Source of the DNA: Liopterus haemorrhoidalis
Lineage: Eukaryota; Arthropoda; Insecta; Coleoptera; Dytiscidae
Assembly: GCA_963971575.1 (NCBI GenBank)
Contig: OZ020617.1
Span: forward strand, 23,380,740-23,444,739
Direction of reading: 5' to 3'
Length of the DNA stretch: 64,000 nt
Part shown: piece by piece, positions 34,821 to 45,975 of the stretch
How positions within the stretch are numbered: position 1 is the first letter of the stretch
Layout: every line of letters starts with the position of its first letter
Notes under the pieces: generated by a model
What the model was told of the DNA's origin: nothing
What the model saw: the letters and a program-made list of their open reading frames with translations, nothing else
The model's database searches: none
Made by a program: the position numbers and the translations under genes

Positions 34821-35566
34821 ATCTGTCTCATTTTGTAATACGAAACTAAGAGGGAAATTTCATTTTTTATGTTTTATATTTAAAATATCATCTTAGGGTG
34901 GTAATTCTGAAGTGGCACCTTTCAAAATATTTGACATGTCTATTACAATTTTTACATGTCAGTCGCAGTTTTGACATGTCAATTTGTTATCTGACATATA
35001 GTTTTTGAGTGAATATAACCTCGATATAATAAAACTTAACCAAATATTTAAAAGCCAAATTTACAGTCTGTTTCAAACGGTTAGGCGGAACTAAATGGGA
35101 ATTTCGTTCTTTTAGGTTGTCACGAAAAGGGACCTTGCTTGGGTTATTTCATTTTTTACGTTGGAATGTCAAAATTTAAAATTCCAACAATGAAACCATG
35201 GAAACGAATGACAAATGTCAAAATTAAATTATTTTTCTTACAAATTTTAATGACAAAAAAATAAATAAATGGGATATTTGTATTAAGAATGACACAAAAA
35301 TCAAAATATAAAGAAAATGACATTTTAAAATGATATTAACCTTAACCAAAAAATGTTTGTTGCAAGTATGATTTACAAAGCTTAAACAAAACGGCTGAAA
35401 AGCATGATTTAAACGATGAAAGTAACTAGATTGCAAAATCTAGTTCCGCCTAACCGTTTGAAACAGACTGTACAAGTTCACATGTTTCCAAAAAAGTCTA
35501 TTTACACCACAACAGGCACCAAAGTAACCAGATCTATGTAGTTTCGTATTACAAAATGAGACAGAT
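34821..35566. mobile_element. Outer inverted-repeat element carrying a MITE
   Basis: A perfect 28-bp inverted repeat (ATCTGTCTCATTTTGTAATA and on at 34821-34848; complement at 35539-35566) brackets 746 bp, including the MITE at 35064-35470. Without that insertion it would be about 337 bp. The target duplication is unclear. Confidence 0.65.
35064..35470. mobile_element. TA-inserting MITE, long inverted ends
   Basis: CAGTCTGTTTCAAACGGTTA at the left, with the complement at the right; TA on both sides (35062-35063 and 35471-35472). 407 bp. A relative in opposite orientation lies 103 bp away at 35574-35981. Confidence 0.85.
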
Positions 35567-35573
35567 TATACTA

Positions 35574-35981
35574 AAGTCTGTTCCAAACGGTTAAGCGGAA
35601 CTAGATTTTGCAGTCTAGTTACTTTCATCGTTTAAATCGTGCTTTTCGGCCGTTTTGTTTAAGCTTTGTAAATCATACTTACAATAAACATTTTTTGGTT
35701 AAGGTTAATATCATTTTAAAATGTCATTTTCTTTATATTTTGATTTTTTGTGTCATTCTTAATACAAATTTCCCATTTATTTATTTTTTTGTCATTAAAA
35801 TATATAAAAAAAATAATTTAATTTTGACATAGGTCATCCGTTTCCATGGTTACATTGTTGTAATTTTAAATTTTGACATTCCAACGTGAAAAATGAAATA
35901 ACCCAAGCAACGTCCCTTGTCGTGACAACCTAAAAGAACGAAATTCCCATTTAGTTCCGCCTAAGCGTTTGAAACAGACTG
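35574..35981. mobile_element. Second copy of the same MITE, inverted
   Basis: 408 bp, ends AAGTCTGTTCCAAACGGTTA and AAGCGTTTGAAACAGACTG, TA on both sides (35572-35573 and 35982-35983). Nearly full-length similarity to the reverse complement of 35064-35470. It lies about 230 bp upstream of the DCTN6 start codon. Confidence 0.85.
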
Positions 35982-36212
35982 TATATTAAGTTTATAAAAA
36001 AGAAAAAACATTCAAATTACATGTTTTAAACATCAACAAGAGATGGCAGCAGATACAAGTTGACGTTTTCAGAATTTCTGACAGACTGTGTAACAGACGG
36101 ACAACTGTCAAAACTGTTGCAAGTAATTTTAACAAAATTTTGTTATATTTCTATTAATATATGTTTTACTAATGTGAATAATTAATTATATAGGTTTATA
36201 TATACATAAAAC

Positions 36213-39200
36213 ATGTCTAGGAATAAGTAAGTCGTCAAATTATGTTTAATACATTTTATTTGAGTAATTCAATTTTAGCATAAAAATCGTATCTGGGGCA
36301 CTAGTATGTGTGGATAGTCATTTACGAGGAGATATTACTATCGGAGCAGGCACAATTATTCATCCTAGCGTAACAATTAATGCTGAAGCTGGACCAATTA
36401 TTATAGGCGAATCATGCCTTGTTGAGGAGCAAAGTAAAATTATTCATAGGTAAATAATAACTGAAATATGTAGATATATCCACAGACTAGTTGAAATAAT
36501 TCAGACTAATATGTTTTTAGGTTACCTTTAGGTCATCCCGAACCTGAAACTACTCCTGTGTTAATAATAGGTGCGAACAACGTTTTCGAAGTAGATTGTA
36601 CTGTTGAAGCTACTAAAATTGGTGATAATAACATATTTGAATCTAAATGTTTTGTTGGAAGTAAAGTAACTGTTACGAATGGATGTACTATTGGTGCTGG
36701 TTGTAAACTTACAGCAGAGCAGGTTTTGAAAGAAAATACCGTAGTTTATGGTGAGAATTGTCTGCAACGAATTGGCTTGGATAAACCACCAGTAAGTATA
36801 GTTAAAATAAATTCAGTATGTTCGTTGACTACACATGTTTTTAAAACGTGATTTTATTCAAACGTAAATAATGTATTAACGATTGTGTACATTACTGCGC
36901 AGTTATAAAGGTAGTCATATGTGATTTTAATCACATAGTTGAGTCAATATGTTGAATTGTAGACAATTTAACTTCGTGAAATACACTGATGAATAAAAGG
37001 TTGTTGAATGAAAACAAACTACAGTCATGACTACAGCATGATGAATAAATATTTTTGTGAAATTATAAAGTTTTTAATGTAAAAACTTTTTTTCTGGTTG
37101 TGTCCAGCCGACCCGTGAAACTTATTTATGCACGAGCCTGTTACTGTAAAGGATTCTCGAATCCGTTTTAATTAATTGACCGTAAGATTTGTTACTTTAA
37201 TTGCGCAGTTTTGCATATCGCGAACTATATCAGGAATAATCACATAATAGGTGTATTACTATAATTGTAAATGCTCAACTGTCAATCAGTGTGTCTTACT
37301 TACTACTACTACTACTACCTCCTATAACTTGTTGAGACAAGTTGTTTATCTAAGTAATTTCAAGACACTATCGGCCCGATTCTGTAAAAAGTTACTAGGT
37401 TAGTTGCTACTGAGTAACGTTGCTACGAAATAACTTTTATAGTAACTTTCTTATCAATCGTCAAACAATTGGTATTCTCCAAGCATAAGCACAAGCAACG
37501 TTCTTATAACAAGTTATATTTAGTAACGTTGCTACAAAGAACCGTGAAGCTAGAAGCAGATTACGTTCTGCGCAGGCGAGGTATTCGTTTTTAATTGAGT
37601 TTGACAGCTATGTTGTGAGTTTCTGAGGTTAAACGAAAAATGTTTTATAATCAAAATCAGAAAAAGAATTGCAAACAGATGGAAATTCTGTTGAATTTCC
37701 TGGAAAATAACCCAGTCATGGTCGGTGATACGAGTGTTTAAAAAATAATTGACAGGAACGAGTGGTGGTGCTGTGGTGATGTGCTATGTGGTTACTGTTT
37801 TCTATGTGGTGGTGCAAGTTATAGTTCAAATTTAAATGAATTGCGTGAGATACAGTTAAAGAAGTTCGGATAGCCATTCAACAGGCGCGCACTTAAAACA
37901 TTGATCTGGGAAGGGTCAATTTCGAAAAAATATCTGTAATATAATACAAATGTATTGTTGTGTTTTTATGGAGAGGACTGGGTTTATATATTAATTTAAT
38001 TTTGATTATAATTTAATTTTTAATAATAAAAAAGGTGATTCTTATATGCAATCGCTTAGTTTTTATTAAATAAGATTTTATTTTTCAAATCCTTGGGGGG
38101 TCTGAACTCGTCGACCACCCCCTTGTGTGCGCGGCTTCTATTGACAGTCGTAGTTAATACATTTAAAAAATATTGTACTGTTATACTATTATAAAACAAA
38201 TGTAAATAAACAAAAAAAAAAAAAATTAAAATAGAAATTGAAATAAAGAACTCGAAGAATTTTGTGCTATACAGAAAATAAAATAAAAATCCTTCTATAA
38301 TTATTGTCTCTATGTGTCCTTCATTGTAAAATGCTTGAAATAATTCATTATTAAACAGAAAAATTGCGATTTTTCACGATTTTAACAAGTTATTTTGAAG
38401 TTACTAAGTGTAGTAACTGCTTTCTGTTAGTTGTTATCCATAATAACTTTTTTAGCAACTAGTTACTAATTTCATAGTAACTTTTTTCTTACAGAATACG
38501 GATTTCGTGAAAGTTGCTAAAAAAGTTACTGACCTTGTATTTAGCAACTTTTATTGTAAATTTTTTGTAGTAACTTGCTTACAGAATTGGGCCGTATATA
38601 TCTATTGAAAAAGTTATTTGATACATATAATCTGTTTCTTAGATTTAAGCAGAACTAGATTTTGAAAACTAGAAACTTTTAACCTTTCAATAAGGTTTTG
38701 ATCATTTTGTTTACCAAAAGCACACTTTAATCGTTACTAAGTAAGCTTGTGACAACAAAAATAAAAATTACATTTAGTTCTGCTTAAACGTTTGGAATAG
38801 CCTATTGGGCTCAACAGCGCTATGAAGTGACGCCAAGTGGACAAAATCTGAACTCGTGAGACGAGTAACTGTTTATTGTTTATGTGTGGTTATCTCGTGT
38901 TTGTATCGCATTTAAATTTTAGTGTTGCAGTTTGTTTGTAATTTTAATTTTTGATAGCAATTATTACTATTTTTTATATTACTTTGAGCTATAACGATTT
39001 GTCATAATACAAATTGCTGTGTATTTGGTTGTCACTCTACAAAAGGAAGCGATAAAACATTCACTTGAAAAACAATTTGTGAAAATAGTAAATTAATTTG
39101 GTGTTGTGGAAGAGATAAATAGGAAAAAAGCATGGAAAAATGTTAAATACGGGAAAAAAGTGACAAAAATATGAGGGTGTGTTCAAAGCATTTCAGAGCT

Positions 39201-42200
39201 ACAGATTACATCAATATTGTTTACTTATTAATATTTAACAGACTAGTATTTATTAAACAAATTAAATAAATGCTTGAAGCTCTTGCTTTACAGGTACAGC
39301 TTTATCTTGAGTTAATTTTATTTTTCCAGTGACTTTGTGAGGTGGTGATTTTAGACTGCTTGTTTATAAACATAACCTACATATGTCGACATGCTCATCA
39401 TCTTTTTCCGAAATTGCGAATAATATAATATGATCGGTATTAAACAATGCTTCTCCTTCTACTACACACCTAGAAGAAAGTGTTCCACTTAAAAAATTCA
39501 AATAATTTAGTAAGGATAGTTGCTAATCATTAATTGTGCATCGGTGATTTAACATGTAAACAAATAAGGACAACTTTCACATTACTCGTTTCGATCAGCC
39601 GATTTACAGCGATCGCAGCGCGGCCTTCGATCATTATTGAGCTCAATACATTAAAATATAAAAAAATTTAGTAAAAATTGTAAAAAATGCAAATTAAAGT
39701 TGTTTTGTAGGTATTATATATTTCATTTTGTTATAAAATCTTATTTATTTTTGGTTTAAGTGAATGTAGATTTTGGAATATAGTACCTTTAATTTTAATT
39801 CAATTGTTAAAAAATGAGCTCCTGATAACTTAGGAAAATAAAACATCCGTTTAATTACGCTTAAACCAAAGAAATGAACTATACAGTATCATATTGGTAT
39901 ATGATATTAACTAAATAAGACGAATTTTGTTGTTATTTCGACTATTAAGCTAAAGAAAAGAAAATGTTATTAAGACAATCATAATGCAAGGAAAATATGT
40001 TAACAGTACTGCACTGTATTTATTTACACCGTAGTCTTATATTCAGAGCCGGCGCTAGCTTTTTGGCGCCCGGGGCAAACCCGAGAAACTGCGTCCTTTT
40101 GTTACAATATACAGTGGCGTACCAAAAAAGTAGGTGCTGGCAATCTTATTTCAAATATATTCTTTTACATTTTAACCTAACTAATTATGGCTAAGTAAAT
40201 TTGCTGATACAGTGGTACCTCGACTTTCAAACCTTTCGATATACGAACTGTTCTAGGTACAAACTATTTTCATATCCTATTTTTACCTCTAAATACGAAC
40301 CGTGATGTTTTTCTTTTTAAATGAATCAATGCCTGTTTTACATTATACTTTTTTAACTTTTTCTAAAGTAATACTAGAAACAGGCTACTACTACATGTAA
40401 CAAATCGACAACTCCTGAACTACAAAACCAGATACAAGAAAGTTGTTCATTTTTTACAATTTAAAGGAAGATGATTATCATACCAATCATGTGAAACAGA
40501 AATTTTCATTAATAGAAATAAATATGTAATGGTATACAAAATGAACGTTTATAGTAATAAATGCTTCTTCTCACTCCTCCATTTCTTTGCATTTTCTTCA
40601 TTTAGTTAAAAATAGTTTTTATTTTTAATTTTTTGGATTTGCTTTATTATTTTTTAATCTGGGAACGGATTAATTGATTTCCCATTGGATTTTAGACAAT
40701 TTTTAAGATACGAACCGCGGTCAGGAACAAATTAAGTTTGTAAGTCAATATGCCATTGTATATCTAAATGTGCCGCCAAAATCAGTTATAGATGTTTTCA
40801 GATTTGTAAGAAAGTTCAAATATATTTCTATAAAAGTTGTTAAAAATATTAGTAACCTTAGCAGTAAACAACGTACTGCTGAACAATCATTTTCTACGTT
40901 AAATTATTTAAAAAACTATCAAAATGGACTTTCTTTGAAATTTTTAATACAAATATGCATATATGATGCTTTATATATTTTGCAGAAGTCCAAAAGAAGA
41001 CTGAATATTATTATATAATCAATAAATGTGTACATCTTTAAATTCAATTTTGTATTTAATATGTACGAGCCTGATATTAAAATGAATATTTATATTTTTG
41101 AACTAAATAAAAATAGAAAAACTTAATTTACTTACTTACTTACTTTGTTTCGGCGCCCCTAAGAGCTGGCGCCCTGGGCCTGTGCCCCTGTCGCCCCTGC
41201 CTGTCACCGCCGCTGCTTATATGATACAAAACACTGTTGAGAAGTGAAATTACCGGTGGCGGCGTTGTGATCCAAGGCAAGATAGCTGTTGACTCTAGTC
41301 TCCAGCCATTTCTTTGCTGATAGCGTACAGGTTAATTTAGTACAGTACATTTTTTATTTTATTAAAATGTGAGTAAATATTTGCGACATTTTTGAATTTT
41401 TAAGCGCTACACATGTATCGAGGTCTATAACGGAAATTGGTCATCAAATTATAGTATTTAAAGTTTATTTTCAGTAGATTTAATGAAGTGTAATTTGTAG
41501 GTGAGCAGGTGTTAAATGCCGGGCACGTAATTTTATGTAGTACATGAGTAGAAGCTGACTGTCAGTCATCTCAATTTACAATATATGCATTCTGTTTGTA
41601 AACAAATGCATTATGTTCATTGCCTCATGAAATAAAATTAGTTTTAGTTGGGCAGGGGTAGCTAAAAGTTAAATATGCAACTTGCAGCTGTAAAGCAGGT
41701 GCAAGCATATTAGTCCAGTTTTGTTTTTCTGCGACAAATGCAATGAACAGACTCGCATAGTATCAGATACTTTTTTTACCATAACTCAAAATATATTCCC
41801 ACGCTTTCCTCCTGCCCATAACCAAATATTTTACCAATTTGGACTTAGTATTAACTTTCCATCCGTTTTTTTTTTTTTTAAAGAAAAAAACAAAGATGTC
41901 TATCTTTGCCGTGTCGTGAATGACAGCCAAAACACTACAATTTGTTCTGGTTTTATAGTTTTTCACAACTTCTGTCGACATTCTAATAAAAATTCAACAC
42001 TAAAACATACGTAATAAGTTCAAACAGTACTAAAGTGGCTAGTACAATATTTGCCTGCCAGACAGCGCATTCGAGCGTGTCAGTTCTCAATAGATATGTA
42101 TTACTGTACATCAACAATTAAAAGATAATGTGAAATAGAAATTCTTATTTATTCAAATAAAAACAGAAAAATTTATCTTTCTAAAGAACTTTTCAGAATA

Positions 42201-45200
42201 TTTGTTTCGCAGAATATAATGCAGATTAATAGCATTATTAGGGGCTACTAAATTTTGGTACTAACACAAAAAAAAAAAAAAACGGAATCGTAATTCAAAA
42301 AAAGTTTAAAATAGATATACCTCAACCTACGACCCGTGCGGACGGGAGAAGGTCTGCTCAGAGAGAGACAGCGAAAGAGAAAGACACGAGATGCGAAACT
42401 AAATGCGCCCTCAATACTACTTTTCTGTTAGTTGAATGTGCATCCAAATTTTGGACGCCACGGATCGCTGGTTGTGATTTACGTCCGGTTTAATTTTTAC
42501 AACTTTTTATACTATAAAAAAAATTAGGCCCTTAATGATATATGTTTTGATTCATAATTGTGCTAGAAAATTTAAATTTGGAAATTTTCGTCAGTTTGAA
42601 TAACGATATCTCAAAAACTAAAAAAGATATAGACCTGTGGAATTTTAAATAAATGGAACCTGAAGAATTTCAAATTTCTTAGGTCCTAACTCAGTGGTGT
42701 GTTGATGCTGTAAATTTTAGAGGTTGATAAACTTTTTACTAAAAATTAAATTACATAAAATTATAATTAAGTATTAAAATCAAACATTAATTACGCAATA
42801 TTTTACATAGAACCATTATTATAAGAAATAGCTATGTATAAATGAAATCAATCTGTATCATATACGTAACGTATATACTATCGTATACGCTATCATGCAC
42901 CGATATCGTGTATTGGTTAATTTGCTATTTTTAAACGTAATAGTTTATAAAACTTAAAATTTTTTAATTAGTTTATTATACGACCGACAGCAGTGTAACA
43001 ATTTAAGGAAGGCGTGTGTGAAATGGCTATGAAAATGTGTGTCCAAGACCGAATAACACTTATGTGAAACAAGGATTTTTTATAGTTCTAATGCGTTTAA
43101 TATACAGTGGTGGCCATAAGTATGGAAAATTTTAATTTTTCCTAATAAAAATTAAATTATTATAGATTTTTTTTCTTGTAATTTGTATATAATTCAAGAG
43201 AAAAGAGAAATATTCTGCAACAATTAGAATAAATTATTTTTACATATTCATTATTGTATGTATTGACGTGTTTTTTTAGTACCATGCCGCAGAACATATA
43301 ATATTCTTGCGATGTAAAAACAAAATTTATTCAAGTATACCACAGTGGCAATAAACAGTGATATTTCTAAACTTTTAAAGATACCAAAAGATACAATTTC
43401 AAAAATTTAATCGACCTAAAAAAAACGCGTCAAGAGTAGATAAAATTATTGAAAGAATTTCAACATGTTATCCGAAAACGGCATCAGGGCACATTTCTGA
43501 GGAAATCAAAGAAAATTTTAATATTTCATTGTCAAATCGTACTATAAGAAGGTGACAAAATAATATGGGACTATTTGGTAGAGTAGCGGTAAGAAAAACA
43601 GAAGGGCCCAATTTAAATTTACTTTCATCATTTGGAGTGATGAAAGCAAATTTAAATTGTTCGGGAGTGATGGAAAGAAGTGTGTGAGGCGTCCGAAGGG
43701 TGCAAGATACAACAATAAGTACCAGATTCCTACTGTCAAACATAGCTGCGGCAACATCATGGTTTGGTGATGTTTTTCTTCATCTGGAACTGGTCCAATA
43801 ATAAGAATCGATGGGATAATGGATCGATTTAAGTATAAACATATTCTATAGAGTATGATGATTGGAAGCATAATATTCTCTAGAATATGTAGAAGAAGAA
43901 CTTTCAACTCTGAGACAACCCAAGACAATGACTCGAAGCATTCGTCAAATTTGGTAAAACATTGATTTTTACATAAAAACGTACCGATAATGAAATGGCC
44001 ATCTCAGAGTCCTGATTCTTATCCAATCGAGCACTTTGGATAGGCAAATTCGCAAAAATACAGCTACAAACAACGACCAGCTTTTTAAAAGTGGAAAAAC
44101 ATCCCTCAACAAGGTTTTATTAAGTTTTTCTATATTTATTTAGATCAAAAATATAAATTTTCATTTTTATATCAGTCTCGTACATATTAAATACAAAATT
44201 GAATTTAAAGCCAGCTCTTAGGGGCGCCAAAACAAACGCTTAGATATACATATTCTAAGTTTTTCTATATTTATTTAGATCAAAAATATAAATTTTCATT
44301 TTTATATCAGTCTCGTACATATTAAATACAAAATTGAATTTAAAGATGTACATATTTATTTATTATATTATAATATTTAGTCTTCTTTTGGACATCTGCA
44401 AAATATATAAAGCATCATATATGCATATATTTGTATATAAATAACAAAGAAAGTCCATTTTTCAATCTTTTGACTTGTTTGAAGACGCTGTTTCGGAAAT
44501 AGTTTTTTAAATAATTTAACGTAGAAAATGATCGTTCAGCAGTACGTTGTTTATTGGTAATGTTACTAATATTTTTAATAGCTGAAAGCTATTAAAAATA
44601 TTAGTAACATTAAAAATTATAAATTAAAAATTATAGAAATATATTTGATTAACTTTCTTACACATCTGAAAACATCTATAACTGATTTTGGTGGCACATT
44701 TAGATATACTTCCGTTCCCAGATTAAAAAATAATAAAGCAAAAAATAAAAATAAAAATAAAAAAAACTATTTTCAACTAAATGAAGAAAAAGCAAAGAAA
44801 TGGAGAAGGAGTGAGAAGAAGCTTTTTTTCACTATAAATGTGCATTTTGTACTCCATACATATATTTTTTTTTTAAATAAAAATTTTCTGTTTCAAATCA
44901 TTAGTATGAAAATCATTTTCCTTTAAATTGTAAAAAATGATCAAAATGAACTTTCTTGTGCCTGCTTTTGTGGTTCAGGAGTTTCTGATTTGTTACATGT
45001 AGTAGTAGCCTGTTGGTAGCCTGTATCTAGTACTAGGGAAAAAAGTTAAAAAAGCATAATGTTAAACAAGCGTTGATTCATTTAAAAAGAAATACATCAG
45101 GGTTCGTATTTAGAGGTCAAAATAGGATATAAAAATAGTTTGTACCTCGAAAAGTTCGTATTTCGAGAGGTTTGTTTGTCGAGGTACCACAGTATCAGCA

Positions 45201-45648
45201 AATTGCCATAATTAGTATTAGGTTAAAATGTAAAAATATTTAAATTGCAATCATCTAAATCATAAGAATATGTTTGAACTAAGATTGCGAGCATCTAACC
45301 CCCCAATCGGTACGCCACTGCATATTGTAACAAAAGGGCGCAGTTTGCCGGGTTTGCCCAGGGCGCCAAATAGCTAGCGCCGGCTTTGTGTACAATAAAT
45401 ATATATTAAAGATTCATTTCTTAAATTAATTTTGATACATTAAATACATAAGCATTATTCAAGTTGAATTTATATGAATATAACAAAAGTTTCCATACTT
45501 ACGGCCACTACTGTATGTTAATAATTTATTTAAAACTAATAGATATTAATATATTTTTTCTTTTCAGCCTCAAACTTTGCAGCTGGAGACCTTATCCAAA
45601 GTTTTACCTAATTATCATCATTTAAGAAGGCCCAATAAGAAGATCTAA
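36213..45648 (+). CDS. DCTN6: Dynactin subunit 6 (p27), four coding exons
   Basis: Coding exons: 36213-36226, 36279-36449, 36521-36791 and 45568-45648; 178 residues, close to the roughly 190 of other animals. All introns have GT-AG ends (donors GTAAGT, GTAAAT, GTAAGT; acceptors ATTTTAG, TTTTTAG, TTTTCAG). The protein is a left-handed beta-helix of hexapeptide repeats: [20 protein letters not shown], then [54 protein letters not shown] and CTIGAGCKL. The final exon encodes [20 protein letters not shown], the conserved C-terminal helix. With subunit 5, p27 forms the pointed-end cap of the dynactin filament, used in cargo attachment for dynein. No disruptions were seen. Intron 3 is 8776 bp and full of transposons, unlike introns 1 (52 bp) and 2 (71 bp). 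Confidence 0.96.
37372..38594. mobile_element. Harbinger-like element in DCTN6 intron 3
   Basis: Ends CGGCCCGATTCTGTAAAAAG and the complement of CGGCCCAATTCTGTAAGCAA, followed inward by repeated AGTTACTA/TAGTAACT motifs. Flanked by TAT (37369-37371 and 38595-38597). A short frame at about 37640-37740 ([18 protein letters not shown]) could be a relic of a MYB/SANT-like protein. No transposase identified. Confidence 0.65.
38637..38804. mobile_element. CAGGCTATT-family MITE in intron 3
   Basis: AGCAGAACTAGATTTTGAAA left, GCTTAAACGTTTGGAATAGC right; same layout as 4027-4199. Confidence 0.6.
39006..39225 (+). pseudogene. Degenerate THAP domain in intron 3
   Basis: The + strand reads [18 protein letters not shown] before a stop, then, after frameshifts, [12 protein letters not shown] and finally [13 protein letters not shown]. 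These are the first Cys pair, the conserved W and the CSKHF...DY end of a THAP finger. Stops and shifts show it is dead. Different in sequence from the THAP ORF at 34094. Confidence 0.7.
40210..40758. mobile_element. pogo/Tigger-type MITE
   Basis: Left end CAGTGGTACCTCGACTTTCA, right end the complement of CAATGGCATATTGACTTACA, with further inverted similarity (ACGAACTGTTC / AGGAACAAAT). TA flanks (40208-40209 and 40759-40760). CAGTGGTACCTCG is a widespread pogo/Tigger terminus. Confidence 0.85.
40770..41018 (+). pseudogene. hAT transposase C-terminal relic
   Basis: Within an 82-codon frame, [20 protein letters not shown] fits the hAT dimerisation signature (E/Q-x-S-F-S-x-L-x-x-L/I-K-x-Y). 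The frame ends with [12 protein letters not shown]. The rest of the transposase is missing. The inverted copy at 44380-44560 carries the same region with a Lys-Arg variant. Confidence 0.6.
41231..42100 (-). repeat. Inverted copy of the THAP-upstream repeat
   Basis: See 33785-34093: the pieces match in reverse order. The hAT at 40044 inserted at the edge where the THAP ORF would be expected, and no THAP sequence remains on the far side. Confidence 0.55.
42101..43104. other. Intron sequence with one dispersed repeat
   Basis: Contains the inverted partner (42330-42480) of 2270-2450. Otherwise AT-rich and unclassified. Confidence 0.45.
43340..44050 (+). pseudogene. Tc1-family transposase, decayed
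   Basis: In order on the + strand: [14 protein letters not shown] (helix-turn-helix), [20 protein letters not shown], then [20 protein letters not shown] with the first catalytic Asp, [33 protein letters not shown] with the second Asp, and [16 protein letters not shown] with the Glu of the DDE triad. Stops and frameshifts occur throughout. Confidence 0.85.
44121..44345 (+). repeat. 90-bp direct duplication
   Basis: 44121-44210 and 44256-44345 are identical by eye (both start TAAGTTTTTCTATATTTATT and end GAATTTAAAG), separated by 45 bp. Confidence 0.9.
44559..44611. repeat. Perfect 25-bp inverted repeat, 3-base loop
   Basis: Arms 44559-44583 and 44587-44611 around GAA. Copy 1 of the hAT has only one of these arms, so the palindrome formed in copy 2. 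Confidence 0.95.
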
Positions 45649-45781
45649 CGTCACAATTTTTATATTATACTTAAACAATTATCACATAAATTCTTCTTTG
45701 TTTACACTAATAATCTAAGAACATGGAAAGCACTGTTTTGTTATATTATAACAGCTTTATACTTTAATTTATTAATTATTT

Positions 45782-45787
45782 AATAAA
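45782..45787 (+). terminator. Candidate DCTN6 polyadenylation signal
   Basis: AATAAA about 134 bp after the DCTN6 stop codon, followed by T-rich sequence. Position is plausible; not confirmed by transcript data. Confidence 0.5.
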
Positions 45788-45975
45788 ATCAATTTTCTTT
45801 ATATTATTCGTATTATTTTTGGTATTTGTAAAATATTGGAAAATAGTATATTATGCAACGAGCATGGAATGATGGTTATTTCACACGAGTATGAAAGTAG
45901 CGCCACGAGCCGCAGGCGAGTAGCGCAATTCATATGAGTGAGAAATTACTATTCCATGTAAGTTTCATTTTATGC

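Larger units (their letters stand above)
40044..41215. mobile_element. hAT element (copy 1) in intron 3, itself hit by a Tigger MITE
   Basis: Ends CAGAGCCGGCGCTAGC and a GGCGCC-rich right end finishing CACCGCCGCTG. Target duplication CTTATATT/CTTATATG (40036-40043 and 41216-41223), 7 of 8. A pogo/Tigger-type MITE occupies 40210-40758. Removing it leaves about 620 bp, which includes a hAT dimerisation relic. A second, inverted copy is at about 44121-45388. Confidence 0.8.
44121..45388 (-). mobile_element. hAT element copy 2, inverted
   Basis: Reverse-orientation copy of 40044-41215. Its outer end reads GTTTGCCCAGGGCGCCAAAT and AGCTAGCGCCGGCTTTG. It also retains half of the Tigger MITE at the same site (CGAGGTACCACAG at 45180-45192), so the two copies descend from a composite that already carried the MITE. 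The other end is truncated and holds a 90-bp direct duplication. Confidence 0.75.
43105..45513. mobile_element. Tc1-like transposon in intron 3, enlarged by a hAT copy
   Basis: Ends CAGTGGTGGCCATAAGTATG and CATACTTACGGCCACTACTG are inverted repeats, with TA on both sides (43103-43104 and 45514-45515). The left half holds a decayed Tc1 transposase; from about 44121 to 45388 an inverted hAT copy is inserted. Confidence 0.88.

Noticed and set aside
43468..43928. Two minus-strand open frames (91 and 128 codons)
   Set aside because: Antisense to the decayed Tc1 transposase, whose DESKF, DNDSKH and SPDSYPIEH motifs are on the plus strand.
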